Shown here piece by piece: positions 1 through 7,900 of a stretch of DNA of 12,710 bases. The position numbers and the translations under genes were made by a program. Under the pieces are notes generated by a model, which saw nothing but the letters and a program-made list of their open reading frames with translations, searched no databases and was not told the origin of the DNA. The stretch is from positions 1 through 12,710 of the forward strand of contig JAJRSV010000178.1 of the NCBI GenBank assembly GCA_024278655.1, written 5' to 3'. Origin of the DNA: Bacteroidota bacterium. Lineage in GTDB: Bacteria > Bacteroidota > Ignavibacteria > Ignavibacteriales > Ignavibacteriaceae. Positions within the stretch are counted from its first letter, which is position 1. The number at the start of each line of letters is the position of its first letter.

Positions 1-220
1 CATATGGATCAATCGGGTCAGGCTTTTTTGTGTCAGTTAAAATCGCCGTATCGATTTCTTTAGGGTTGCTCGAATCAATTCTGGTTTTTTCAATTTCTTT
101 TGGAATTTCTTTTGGAATCTCGGCGGATTTTCGAGTTACAAATTTATATCCAAGAAGCGTTCCCGTGATGGTAATAACAACAATCACCGCGCCGATAAAA
201 AAAATCGTGAGCTTTTGCAT
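1..220 (-). CDS. Partial single-pass membrane protein downstream of nusG
   Basis: The reading frame starts with ATG at 220-218 on the minus strand and stays open to the left edge, giving 73 complete codons with no stop, so only the N-terminus is visible. The start overlaps the nusG stop by one base (TAATG), which suggests translational coupling. The protein opens MQKLTIFFIGAVIVVITI, a single hydrophobic segment at about residues 4-25. A charged, Pro/Lys/Glu-rich stretch with a doubled EIPK unit follows at about residues 35-45. A short N-terminus, one helix and a polar tail suggest a membrane-anchored protein with its bulk outside the cytoplasm. I do not recognise the family. It is unusual that rplK/rplA does not follow nusG here. 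The start is well supported by the coupling; the function is unknown. Confidence 0.7.
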   Translation of the reverse strand, partial: MQKLTIFFIGAVIVVITITGTLLGYKFVTRKSAEIPKEIPKEIEKTRIDSSNPKEIDTAILTDTKKPDPIDPY

Positions 221-765
221 TATTTTTTCTTAACTTGAGTAAAGTCCAGTTCTACAGGAGTTTCCCGTTCGAATATCGTAATCATAACAGTAACTTTACC
301 TTTCTCGTCATCAATTTTATTAATGACTCCTTCATAATTTGCAAACGGTCCATCAAGTACGGTAACGGTGTCGCCTGTAGAAAAGTCAATTTTAAAGCGA
401 GGTTCTTCTTTCCCCATATGTTTCTTAATAACTTTCCATTCATCTTCCGACACAGGTACCGGAGTAGTTCCCGATCCTACAAATCCGGTTACATTAGGGG
501 TATTTCGAACTACATACCAGGATTCATCGGTTACAATCATATCAACAAGAACATATCCCGGAAAAATTCGTTTTTCTTCAGTGGTCGGCTCCCCTTTTTT
601 AATAACAATTTGAGTTTCTTTTGGAACAACAACGTCAAAAATATAATCTTGCATGTTCATTGTTTCTATACGTTGTAGAAGTGCCTCACGCACAGCATCT
701 TCATATCCGGAATATGTATGTACCACATACCAATGTCGACCTGTTCCTTCTGCTTGTTTAGCCAT
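220..765 (-). CDS. nusG: Transcription termination/antitermination factor NusG
   Basis: This 181-residue protein has the normal length and layout of NusG, which binds the RNA polymerase clamp to promote processivity and links it to Rho or to ribosomal protein S10. The NGN domain covers about residues 10-115. It contains HWYVVHTYSGYE at the start, the family motif FPGYVLVDM at 68-76 and NTPNVTGFVG at 88-97. The C-terminal KOW domain (about 128-175) shows GDTVTVLDGPFANYEGVI. It lies 10 bases after secE on the same strand, the classic secE-nusG pairing, and is probably transcribed from the promoter at 1022-1050. The stop is TAA. The region before the ATG is AAGAAAGAAAAT, purine-rich but without a true GGAGG. 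Identification is secure. Confidence 0.97.
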   Translation of the reverse strand: MAKQAEGTGRHWYVVHTYSGYEDAVREALLQRIETMNMQDYIFDVVVPKETQIVIKKGEPTTEEKRIFPGYVLVDMIVTDESWYVVRNTPNVTGFVGSGTTPVPVSEDEWKVIKKHMGKEEPRFKIDFSTGDTVTVLDGPFANYEGVINKIDDEKGKVTVMITIFERETPVELDFTQVKKK

Positions 766-775
766 ATTTTCTTTC

Positions 776-964
776 TTATGAAATTGTTAGTAGATATGTG
801 TACCCGGCTCTGAACAATCCATCTACAATACCAATAACTATCGCTACAACAAGACAAAACCCAAGTACAATGGCTGTTAATTTAATCGCCTGATTTTTGG
901 TTGGCCATGTAACTTTATTCAGTTCATGAAAACTGTTTGTAAAGTAGCGAATTATTGAGTTCAT
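776..964 (-). CDS. secE: Preprotein translocase subunit SecE (short, single-helix form)
   Basis: This 62-residue protein is a minimal SecE, the clamp subunit that holds SecY together in the SecYEG translocon in the cytoplasmic membrane. The conserved amphipathic segment HELNKVTWPTKNQ (about residues 13-25, with the diagnostic KVTWPT) is followed by one transmembrane helix at about 28-52. It lacks the two extra N-terminal helices of the E. coli protein, as most bacterial SecE proteins do. It is immediately upstream of nusG. The ATG at 964 has only AT-rich sequence before it and no Shine-Dalgarno motif. No tRNA-Trp gene, a common upstream neighbour in other bacteria, is seen here. Confidence 0.96.
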   Translation of the reverse strand: MNSIIRYFTNSFHELNKVTWPTKNQAIKLTAIVLGFCLVVAIVIGIVDGLFRAGYTYLLTIS

Positions 965-1021
965 CTTAATAGTTAATAATTAATACAGATATTTTTAAAA
1001 AGCCCGCCTTAAATCGATTGA

Positions 1022-1050
1022 AGTATAGTATTAAACCGTATCTTTTACAA
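1022..1050 (-). promoter_or_regulatory. Sigma70-type promoter for secE-nusG
   Basis: Read on the minus strand, a -35 box TTGTAA (1050-1045) is separated by exactly 17 bases from a -10 box TATACT (1027-1022). This gives 4/6 and 5/6 matches to consensus with ideal spacing. Transcription would start near 1015, about 50 bases before the secE ATG. It is the only well-formed minus-strand promoter I see in the 174-base gap. It stands back-to-back with the rightward promoter, with 24 bases between the two -35 boxes. Confidence 0.65.
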
Positions 1051-1074
1051 GTGAAAATTTTCAGGATTGTACTT

Positions 1075-1103
1075 TTGATTTTTTGTCTAATTTGTGCTAA
1101 AAT
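1075..1103 (+). promoter_or_regulatory. Extended -10 promoter for the surface-protein locus
   Basis: The -35 box is TTGATT (1075-1080), the spacer is 17 bases, and the -10 box TAAAAT (1098-1103) is preceded by TGC, an extended -10 element. The expected start is near 1110, about 29 bases before the first ATG at 1139. It probably drives the gene at 1139, the overlapping gene at 2809 and the gene at 3929. Confidence 0.65.
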
Positions 1104-1138
1104 ATTAAGAAAACAAAACTTAAAGTTTAAAATAAAAA

Positions 1139-2812
1139 ATGCATTATAAATACTTATTCGATCTCGGACTTTTTGAAGAGAAAAGAATGATTTTTAAACT
1201 TGGTGGGCCAGATAAGGCACCCGAGCGAGCAAAAACAGGCCAGGGAAAATCTGGAAAAGTTGATTTATACAGTATTTCCGAACTTATTTCGGATATTGAT
1301 GCAAATTTAGAAGATGAGGCAAAAAAATTAAAAAAAATAAAGCCTAAAAATAATGAACATAAAGAGAGAATTTTAAAGGCGCAGTTTGAAATTATAAAAA
1401 TAAAAGATCGTTTAAAGGTGATTAAAAAGGAAATTGCAATATTTCTTGAAAAGAAAGAAAAAGCGACCCAAGCTATAATTGTTAAGTATGATAAAGCATT
1501 AAGGAGAATATATAAAGAACGAACTGGAAAAGAGTGGGAGAGGAAAGCTCCGGCTAAAAAACCGAAATCTGAACCGTCCCAAAATAGAGAGAAAAAAGAA
1601 ATAGCTAAATCGGGTCCAAAGCAAAAACTTACCCAATTGCTTAATCAACTTTTGAAAATCAATGAAAGCACTTTCAACAAAGCCAGCTCGCAGATTTCGA
1701 AATTGGTGAGCCGGCTCAATTTAAAACCTATCGAAGGGAAAACACAGATTCTTCAATTACCGGGTGGTTTTAAAATTGCTTATCTTAAATGGAAAGATTA
1801 TCCGGATGTAAGGCCAAGTATGATGATTTTTAAAGGGACCAGGTTGATTTGTTTTAAAACCGAAGGGAGACAATTTCAATATGCTCATAATTTAGCTCAG
1901 GGGGAGAGTTTTAGCTATACGCGAAGAATGGCCGAGCTTGTTAAATCGAACATTGTTTTAGATAAGGCTTTGGCTCAAATTTTTATGATAGCCGGGAATA
2001 GGTTGGCTTTTAGAACTAAAGGCGGATTAAAAAATTTTCAAAGCGCTCTTGTGAATCTTGCGCGTTTTACAGCTCCAGATAAAAATTCCTGGCACGTTCA
2101 CTATCCAACCGCTCAAGCAGATGTAAGTTTTAGACGGGTTGTTGGCGGTCACGCATTTTTTACAATCAATACCCCTCATGGAACAATTTATTTTTATACA
2201 AGAAACAAAGATTATATAGGCTTTCCTGATATTGATAAGGGAAAGGTTAAGGGAGTTATTTATTGGAAGGCTGATGATTTTAATTTAACTAAAGCCGAAA
2301 GAATTGCCGTGGAGAAAAAAGAGAAGGAAGCAAAGGAAAAGTCGGCAAAAAAGAAGATGGAAAGAGAGAAGGCGGCGCGTGAAAAAGCGGCACATGAAAA
2401 AGAAGAAATTGCAAAAAAGAGAATGATGGAAATTTTACGAAAAGAAGCAAAAGAAAAGTCGGCAAAAAAAGCAACAATGAATAAACTTTTAAATCCTGAC
2501 TTCAAAAATTTAGTAAAATTCGACAAGGATAATCCGCAAAAATTCACATTGGATGCCGGCAAAAGCAGTGAAGCAAAGCGTTTAATTAACAGAACCCGAA
2601 TTCACGAATTACTCAATTTAAAGAGCCTAACCGACAAGGAAGTTCGAATTAAAATTACAGGGGCAAAAGGTGTTCGTGAAGGTATTTATACGCCCGGAGA
2701 CAAAACTTGCTATTTAGTTGAAAGCGGAAATAAAACAAAAAACAGGCTTAAATTTTACGACAAGGATACATTTGAAATTTCAATGAAGCCGTTTAAAAAA
2801 GAAAAGAAATGA
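1139..2812 (+). CDS. Unrecognised lysine-rich coiled-coil protein
   Basis: I do not recognise this 557-residue protein. It has no signal peptide or membrane helix and is very basic, so it is probably cytoplasmic. Residues about 45-125 are heptad-like and charged (coiled coil). Residues 130-165 are a Lys/Pro/Ser linker. About 165-390 looks like a folded alpha/beta region with no family I can name. About 390-447 is a Lys/Glu/Ala-rich helix containing the unit EAKEKSAKK twice. A smaller folded C-terminus follows, ending in KKEKK. The start is uncertain: the ATG at 1139 has no ribosome site, while the ATG at 1187 (residue 17, MIFKLGGPDKAPERA) follows a purine-rich GAAGAGAAAAGA and looks more like a natural N-terminus. 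The TGA stop overlaps the next start as ATGA, implying coupled translation with the first pilin-like protein. It may be a cytoplasmic partner of that membrane complex, which is inference from position only. Confidence 0.85.
   Translation: MHYKYLFDLGLFEEKRMIFKLGGPDKAPERAKTGQGKSGKVDLYSISELISDIDANLEDEAKKLKKIKPKNNEHKERILKAQFEIIKIKDRLKVIKKEIAIFLEKKEKATQAIIVKYDKALRRIYKERTGKEWERKAPAKKPKSEPSQNREKKEIAKSGPKQKLTQLLNQLLKINESTFNKASSQISKLVSRLNLKPIEGKTQILQLPGGFKIAYLKWKDYPDVRPSMMIFKGTRLICFKTEGRQFQYAHNLAQGESFSYTRRMAELVKSNIVLDKALAQIFMIAGNRLAFRTKGGLKNFQSALVNLARFTAPDKNSWHVHYPTAQADVSFRRVVGGHAFFTINTPHGTIYFYTRNKDYIGFPDIDKGKVKGVIYWKADDFNLTKAERIAVEKKEKEAKEKSAKKKMEREKAAREKAAHEKEEIAKKRMMEILRKEAKEKSAKKATMNKLLNPDFKNLVKFDKDNPQKFTLDAGKSSEAKRLINRTRIHELLNLKSLTDKEVRIKITGAKGVREGIYTPGDKTCYLVESGNKTKNRLKFYDKDTFEISMKPFKKEKK
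2327..2469 (+). repeat. Two near-identical 26-base direct repeats inside the Lys-rich helix
   Basis: Positions 2327-2352 and 2444-2469 match at 25 of 26 bases. They start 117 bases (39 codons) apart in the same frame, and both encode EAKEKSAKK. The near identity at synonymous positions suggests a recent internal duplication, or slippage within the charged-helix segment of the gene at 1139. Confidence 0.8.
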
Positions 2813-3921
2813 AACAATATTTAAAAACAATAAGAAAGTTTTTTAAAGAGCTAACAGTCTTTATAATTATTACAATGTTGTTCTTAACGTTGTTTTCAGC
2901 TTTTAATACAGCTTATGGTGCTGCAAATGATAACGGAGCGACTTTAATAGCACAAACGGGTGGAGCGGGGGGGGCCCCCCCTTCAGGCGGGGCAGGAGCC
3001 TCTGCGGTTAATCAAGGGGGGGAGCCTACAAGTGGAACAAGTAAGCCTACACTCCTGATTCCTCTTAAAGAAACCGGATACGAAGAATTACCAAAGCTTT
3101 CTCAAACAACGCCTGGCGGAATGTTAAACGAGTTCGTTGGTGGGATATTTAAAAATATAAAATTTTTACTTACATCTGTTGCAGTTCTATTCTTCATGAT
3201 TGCCGCAGTTAAGTTAATTGTTGCCGGTGATAATGAGGAAGTTGCAACAAAACAAAAACAAGCGATTACTTATGCAATTATTGCCCTTGCCGTAATCGGT
3301 TTCGCGGATGAAATGGCCAAAGTGTTATCTGTTGCAGATGTGTGTCCTTTAGGCGAACCGGATTGTGCGCAAGGTGGCTTTTTATCAAGTCCTTCGGCTA
3401 TGATCCAACAATCAAGTATTTTTAACAGGGAAGTTAAAATATTCATAACTTTCATAAAATATCTGGTTGGGGGGATTGCGGTATTTATGCTTGTACGAAA
3501 CGGGATCAGGTTCGTTGCGCTTCAAGGGAATGAAGAAAGTGTTACTGTTGATAAGAAAAATATAGCATTTACTTCCGTGGGGCTGATTTTGATTATTCTG
3601 GCAAGCACTATTATTGATAAAGTACTGTTTATTGTTGATACTTCAAGGTATCCAACTACCGGCGGAATAGAGCCGGCAATAAATCCTGCGCGCGGTATTC
3701 AGGAACTTATCGGTATCACCAACTGGGCTGTAACAATAGTTACGCCAATAGCGATTATTGTGCTTATTGCAGGTGCTGTAATGTACGCAACCGCCGGCGG
3801 GAACGAAGAAACCATGAACAAGGCTAAACGTATGATATTCCTCGCCATTCTTGGAATGGTGTTGATTTTTGGTGCTTTTGCAATTGTAAGTACGATTATT
3901 TCCGGCCAATTCACTTCCTGA
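2809..3921 (+). CDS. Triple-hairpin T4SS-pilin-like membrane protein
   Basis: This 370-residue protein has an N-terminal Sec signal (basic KQYLKTIRKFFKEL, hydrophobic core about 15-31, likely cleavage near TAYGA at about 35-39) and a low-complexity Gly/Ala/Pro/Ser linker (about 48-80). Three tandem two-helix modules follow at about 105-175, 208-277 and 297-366. Each has helix, a GNEE-type turn (DNEE 141-144, GNEE 240-243, GNEE 331-334), a Lys-rich stretch and a second helix. This matches the VirB2/TrbC-like hairpin that Pfam lists as T4SS_pilin in CPR bacteria (from memory). By positive-inside reasoning the Lys-rich turns are cytoplasmic and the linkers external. The linker after module 1 carries a cysteine pair, C179 and C186. 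Three fused modules are odd for a polymerising pilin, so a membrane scaffold is an alternative. The start overlaps the upstream stop (ATGA), and the TGA stop lies 7 bases before the next gene. Confidence 0.88.
   Translation: MKQYLKTIRKFFKELTVFIIITMLFLTLFSAFNTAYGAANDNGATLIAQTGGAGGAPPSGGAGASAVNQGGEPTSGTSKPTLLIPLKETGYEELPKLSQTTPGGMLNEFVGGIFKNIKFLLTSVAVLFFMIAAVKLIVAGDNEEVATKQKQAITYAIIALAVIGFADEMAKVLSVADVCPLGEPDCAQGGFLSSPSAMIQQSSIFNREVKIFITFIKYLVGGIAVFMLVRNGIRFVALQGNEESVTVDKKNIAFTSVGLILIILASTIIDKVLFIVDTSRYPTTGGIEPAINPARGIQELIGITNWAVTIVTPIAIIVLIAGAVMYATAGGNEETMNKAKRMIFLAILGMVLIFGAFAIVSTIISGQFTS
2967..3022 (+). repeat. Homopolymer cluster G8-C7 and G7 in the linker of the first pilin-like gene
   Basis: Eight G (2967-2974) run directly into seven C (2975-2981), and seven G follow at 3016-3022. 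All lie in the Gly/Pro linker at residues about 52-72 of the gene at 2809. Runs like this are very unusual in this AT-rich sequence. The G/C block is self-complementary. Loss or gain of one base in any run would shift the frame before the first membrane module. The reading as given is in frame. Confidence 0.75.
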
Positions 3922-3928
3922 ATTTTTT

Positions 3929-4879
3929 ATGAATTACAAAAAACTACTAACATCAATGCTTCTCTTTCTGTCGATAACGTCTTTGGCGTTAGTACTTAAA
4001 GCTAGTTTTAACGAAGGTGTATTTGCACAATCTTTATTGCAAGATCCGTTAACAAAAATTGAAGAAACAACAAAGTTACCTACATTTGATACCCAAACGC
4101 ACACACAGGCATCAATCGAACCCGGGGCTTCAAACATTTCAAGCGCAATTTATTTTGTATTGGATTTTATGAAGCTTGTAATAGGAAGCATCGCAATTAT
4201 AATGATTATTATTTCGGGAATTCATTTGGTTATGGCGCGTAAGAAAATTGACGAAGTTTGGGAAAAACAAAAAGAACATTTAATTAGAATAGTTACAGCG
4301 TTTATTCTTATTTTTATTGCTGATTTTGCTGTTAGAAATGTATTTTTTGGTATTGAAGGAGAAGTATTTGAAAGCCAGGCGCAAGCTCAACAAGCTGCTG
4401 AAGCTGGTACCGAGCAATTACGTGGGATATACAACGTTGTATTAATGTTTGCAGGGGCATTTGCTGTTTTGATGCTTGTAATTGCAGGTTTCAGACTATT
4501 AACCAGCGGTGGTAACGAAGAAGTACAAACAAAAGTCAAGAAACAAATTACGTGGATTGTTATTGGATTATTTGTACTTGGAGTAGCTGAATTTGTAGTT
4601 CAAGACATGATATTTCCAAAACAGGGATCTGAAATCCCGTCCGCGGGAAAAACACGCTCATTAATTGTAGATTTTACTAATTTTATATCAGCATTTGTAA
4701 GTATTGCTGCTGTTATTTCCTCTATTTACGGTGGATTCTTGTATGTAACGGCGGTTGGCAATGAAGAACGTACAGGGAAAGCGAAAAAAGTGCTTTTAGG
4801 AGCAATTATTGCATTAGTTCTGGCCGTTGGAGCATTTGCTCTTGTAAACACTGTAGTTCAACTAGAACCACGCCCTTAA
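3929..4879 (+). CDS. Second triple-hairpin T4SS-pilin-like membrane protein
   Basis: This 316-residue paralogue of the preceding protein has a clear signal peptide (MNYKKLLTSMLLFLSITSLA, likely cleavage VFA|QS after residue 33) and a short Thr/Gln-rich linker. Three two-helix modules follow at about 70-145, 164-230 and 243-311. Modules 2 and 3 keep the turn (GGNEE at 194-198, GNEE at 277-280) followed by KVKK or KAKK. Module 1 has lost GNEE and instead carries ARKKIDEVWEKQKEHLIR (103-120), so it is diverged or specialised. There are no cysteines. The ATG follows an AT-rich spacer without a Shine-Dalgarno motif, 7 bases after the previous stop, so it is probably in the same transcript. It probably forms part of the same envelope complex. 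Polymerisation into a pilus is unproven. Confidence 0.88.
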   Translation: MNYKKLLTSMLLFLSITSLALVLKASFNEGVFAQSLLQDPLTKIEETTKLPTFDTQTHTQASIEPGASNISSAIYFVLDFMKLVIGSIAIIMIIISGIHLVMARKKIDEVWEKQKEHLIRIVTAFILIFIADFAVRNVFFGIEGEVFESQAQAQQAAEAGTEQLRGIYNVVLMFAGAFAVLMLVIAGFRLLTSGGNEEVQTKVKKQITWIVIGLFVLGVAEFVVQDMIFPKQGSEIPSAGKTRSLIVDFTNFISAFVSIAAVISSIYGGFLYVTAVGNEERTGKAKKVLLGAIIALVLAVGAFALVNTVVQLEPRP

Positions 4880-4883
4880 TTTA

Positions 4884-4912
4884 TTGAAAAAATAAACAAA
4901 ATTTGCTATAAT
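4884..4912 (+). promoter_or_regulatory. Near-consensus extended -10 promoter before the giant PKD gene
   Basis: The -35 box is TTGAAA (4884-4889, 5/6), the spacer is 17 bases, and the -10 box TATAAT (4907-4912) is perfect and preceded by TGC. Transcription should start near 4919, leaving a leader of only about 15 bases before the ATG at 4935. It begins 5 bases after the stop of the second pilin-like gene. The large PKD protein therefore has its own strong promoter in addition to any read-through from 1075. Confidence 0.75.
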
Positions 4913-4934
4913 AGTAAAATAAAATAAACATAAA

Positions 4935-7900
4935 ATGGCTATTTACAAAAAACTCTCAAAATCTCTGCTCTTCATAATGATAACAGCACTGCTACTATCT
5001 GTTTTTACTTCTGTACAAACGGCATCTGCTGATCTTTGTAGCGAACTTGCTCAAGGTACGGGCGGATTTTTTTCATGTGGAGAAGGAGAAACGACTTTCA
5101 CTAAATTTAAAGGTGGTCTTCAGCCGCCAAGCGAAGAAGGCTACGACACATCACTTACTCAAGAAACAAATTTAAGAGATTTTATTTTAAAAACAGTAAA
5201 TTTTGTACTCGGATTTTTAGGATTAGTTGCCGTGATTGTTGTTATTTACGGAGGTGTTTTATATGTAACAGCAGCCGGACAAGAAGAACAAACAACCAAA
5301 GGTAAAAAGAGTATTACGTATGCGCTTATCGGTATCGTGATTATTCTTGTTTCCTTTGCATTGGTGAATACTGTGATACGAGGAATAGGGCGGGGAACCG
5401 ACCAGGGGATTAACACCCAAACTCAGCTTTCCGGCGCGGCACCGGAAGAATTAACCGGAGATCAAACAGGAGCAATCCAAAGATTGTTTTTTCTGGCTGC
5501 AACAAATGTGGAAAGAGCGGCTAAAGGTTTGGCGCAAGGGTACGCTCACTATGTTGATGTAAATGATCTTCTTGCTGATCTAAGAAATGTACCAAAAGTA
5601 AAAGATGAGCAACAAATTACAATATTCATTAACGATATGAAACGCGCTCTTAATAATATCGTTAGTGCGTCCGGAGATTTAAGCAGAGTATCCGAAGAAG
5701 CAAAAAAAGCCGAAAATATTGTTGAAAAGTGGCAAAAACGAACTGCGGAAGATCAAATATTGGCAGCTGAAAACAGATGGTGGACTAAAGATAACGAACT
5801 CAATGATTTTCAGGATGACATTATTGCAGCAACAACCGGTCTTGAAAACGAAAATCAATTAGATTTTGATGATATGATTGATGGGCTATTAAATGATTTG
5901 GGCGATTTAAAAAATCAACTGGAAGAATCCGGATTTGTCAGTACTTCCGGGACCGAATTCCAGGTTACTTATGATAGAGCTTATAGAAGTCTTGAAAATC
6001 TTCTGCTTACAACTCCAAATAATCAAAAAGTTGTTGATGCACTTGAAGCACTTAGCGAATTGCACACTGTTGTTCAAAATATTCAGTTTGTCGCGACAGT
6101 TATCTCAACAGATGTTGATAAAGGAAATGGACCTCTTATCGTAAATATGGATGCGCTTAAATCAATGCGTCCTGACTTTCAGACAATTAACGAAGAGGAT
6201 ATCTCCTGGGATTTTGGTGACGGGACTGAGGTATTCGGACGATTTGCGGTGTCACACGTATACAAAAAAACGGGCACTTACATTATCACTCTTAAAATTA
6301 AAGGCGATTCATCCAAAAATATTGCTTCAGGAGTGGCTTATAAAGAAATAACAGTACTGCCCCCGGCATCACAGCTTAACTTAAAAGCATTTCTAGGTGC
6401 TCGTGATCTTGGTTATTTAAGTCTTTATAAAGACGGATTTTTGGTAACCGACAAAAATCGTTTAAACGTGACTTTAAGTGAAGCGCGAGATATCGGGATC
6501 ACATTGGATGCTTCAGAAAGTCGTGGGGGATTCCAATCACAACAAACTCAAGAAGCGGGTGAAACATATATTCAAACAATTAGATGGGATTTTGGTGACA
6601 ATACAGATCCGGTAATGGGGGAAATGGTTGCACAGGATGTTCAAACTCACTATTACGGTGAGCAGGGAACGTATCCCGTAATCGTTGAAGTTACAGATTC
6701 AAGAGGGATAAAAGATAGAAAAATTTTTGAAATAGTTGTTGATTCTCCGGCAGCCAGAATAAAAGTAAATCCGGGTACAAAAACCAGAATTAATCAAGAT
6801 ATCCAATTCGATGCCGGGCAATCCTCAAGTGATGGCGGGCAAATCGTAGGATATAATTGGGATATTCAAAATGCCAGTTTGAGATACTCTGCGGAAAAAT
6901 CTTCAGAAAGTTTCACGGAGTCATTTGAAAGTCCGGGAATTTACAATGTAAATCTAACTATTACAGATAATTTAGGTGAGTCAGCTACTGATACAACAAG
7001 TTTAATTGTTGAGTCCGAGCCACCTGAAGCTGAATACACATACAGTGTGCAGGATTCAAGCAAACCTCATATTTATTTCTTTGATGGAACAAAGAGTCTT
7101 GATCCGGATGGGAACGTTCAAACCGGTGAATATACTTATAAATGGACGGTTGCTGCGGTGGATGATGATTATGATTTCGTTGATGAAAATGGCGAAATTG
7201 ATCCGGATGGTGCCAGTAAAAAACGTATGTATGTTAAATTTTACAGAATTGGGGATTATGATGTGACTTTGCAGGTTGATGACCCGAATGAACCTGGAAA
7301 TCCCGGTGTTCCATCAACAAAAACAGTCAAAGTAGACAGCATTTTAGATGTAAGTTTCGCGGAAGAAAATTCTTCGGCGGCAATGCTCGACGAAAATTCG
7401 GAAGCAACTGTTACATTTAGTGGTATTTCCGAAAACGGCGTAGCATATGAATGGGATTTTGGCGATCAAACCAACCCTGTAAGCGGGGAAATGATTGGTG
7501 GTACTATTCAGGTATCTCACACTTATACTGTAGCGGGCTCTTTTGACGTTCGTTTAACGGTGTTTGACAGGGAAGACAATGAAAATACAATTAAACGCAG
7601 AATAATTATTGGAGAAGCCGATAATCCACTTGCCGTTATTTCTTTGAAAGTTGATGGGAATGACATATTCGATTTGTCGGAACCTATCACGGTTAACAGA
7701 AAATCTGTTATTCAATTTAGTGCTGAAAATTCGTTAAATAGAGATGGAACGGGAAGGCGACTGGGATATCAATGGGATTTTGGTGATACAAAAAGATCCA
7801 CTCAAAAAACAATTACTCACACTTATAGCGATTTAAGTCCGCTTGATCCTGGATATTATGAAGCTACACTTAAGGTTCTTGATAAAAACGATCTTACAAA

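Noticed and set aside
965..1138. tRNA-Trp gene upstream of secE
   Set aside because: The gap is too AT-rich and shows no cloverleaf arms, CCA end or T-arm GTTCGA motif; promoters account for it.
2260..2562. Minus-strand ORF opposite the Lys-rich helix
   Set aside because: It is the Phe/Ser/Leu-rich mirror of an A-rich coding strand, has no start context, and lies inside a well-supported gene. Other antisense ORFs inside the PKD and EGF-like genes were rejected for the same reason.
2810..3921. Recoding of TGA as glycine (Gracilibacteria/Absconditabacteria code)
   Set aside because: TGA at 2810-2812 ends a gene in an ATGA overlap, and TGA at 3919-3921 ends the next gene exactly where its homology ends. 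No long gene contains internal TGA.
5028..5045. Lipoprotein signal at C35 of the giant PKD protein
   Set aside because: The residues before the cysteine (SADL) do not fit the lipobox, where small residues are needed at -1. An ASA|DL signal peptidase I site fits better.
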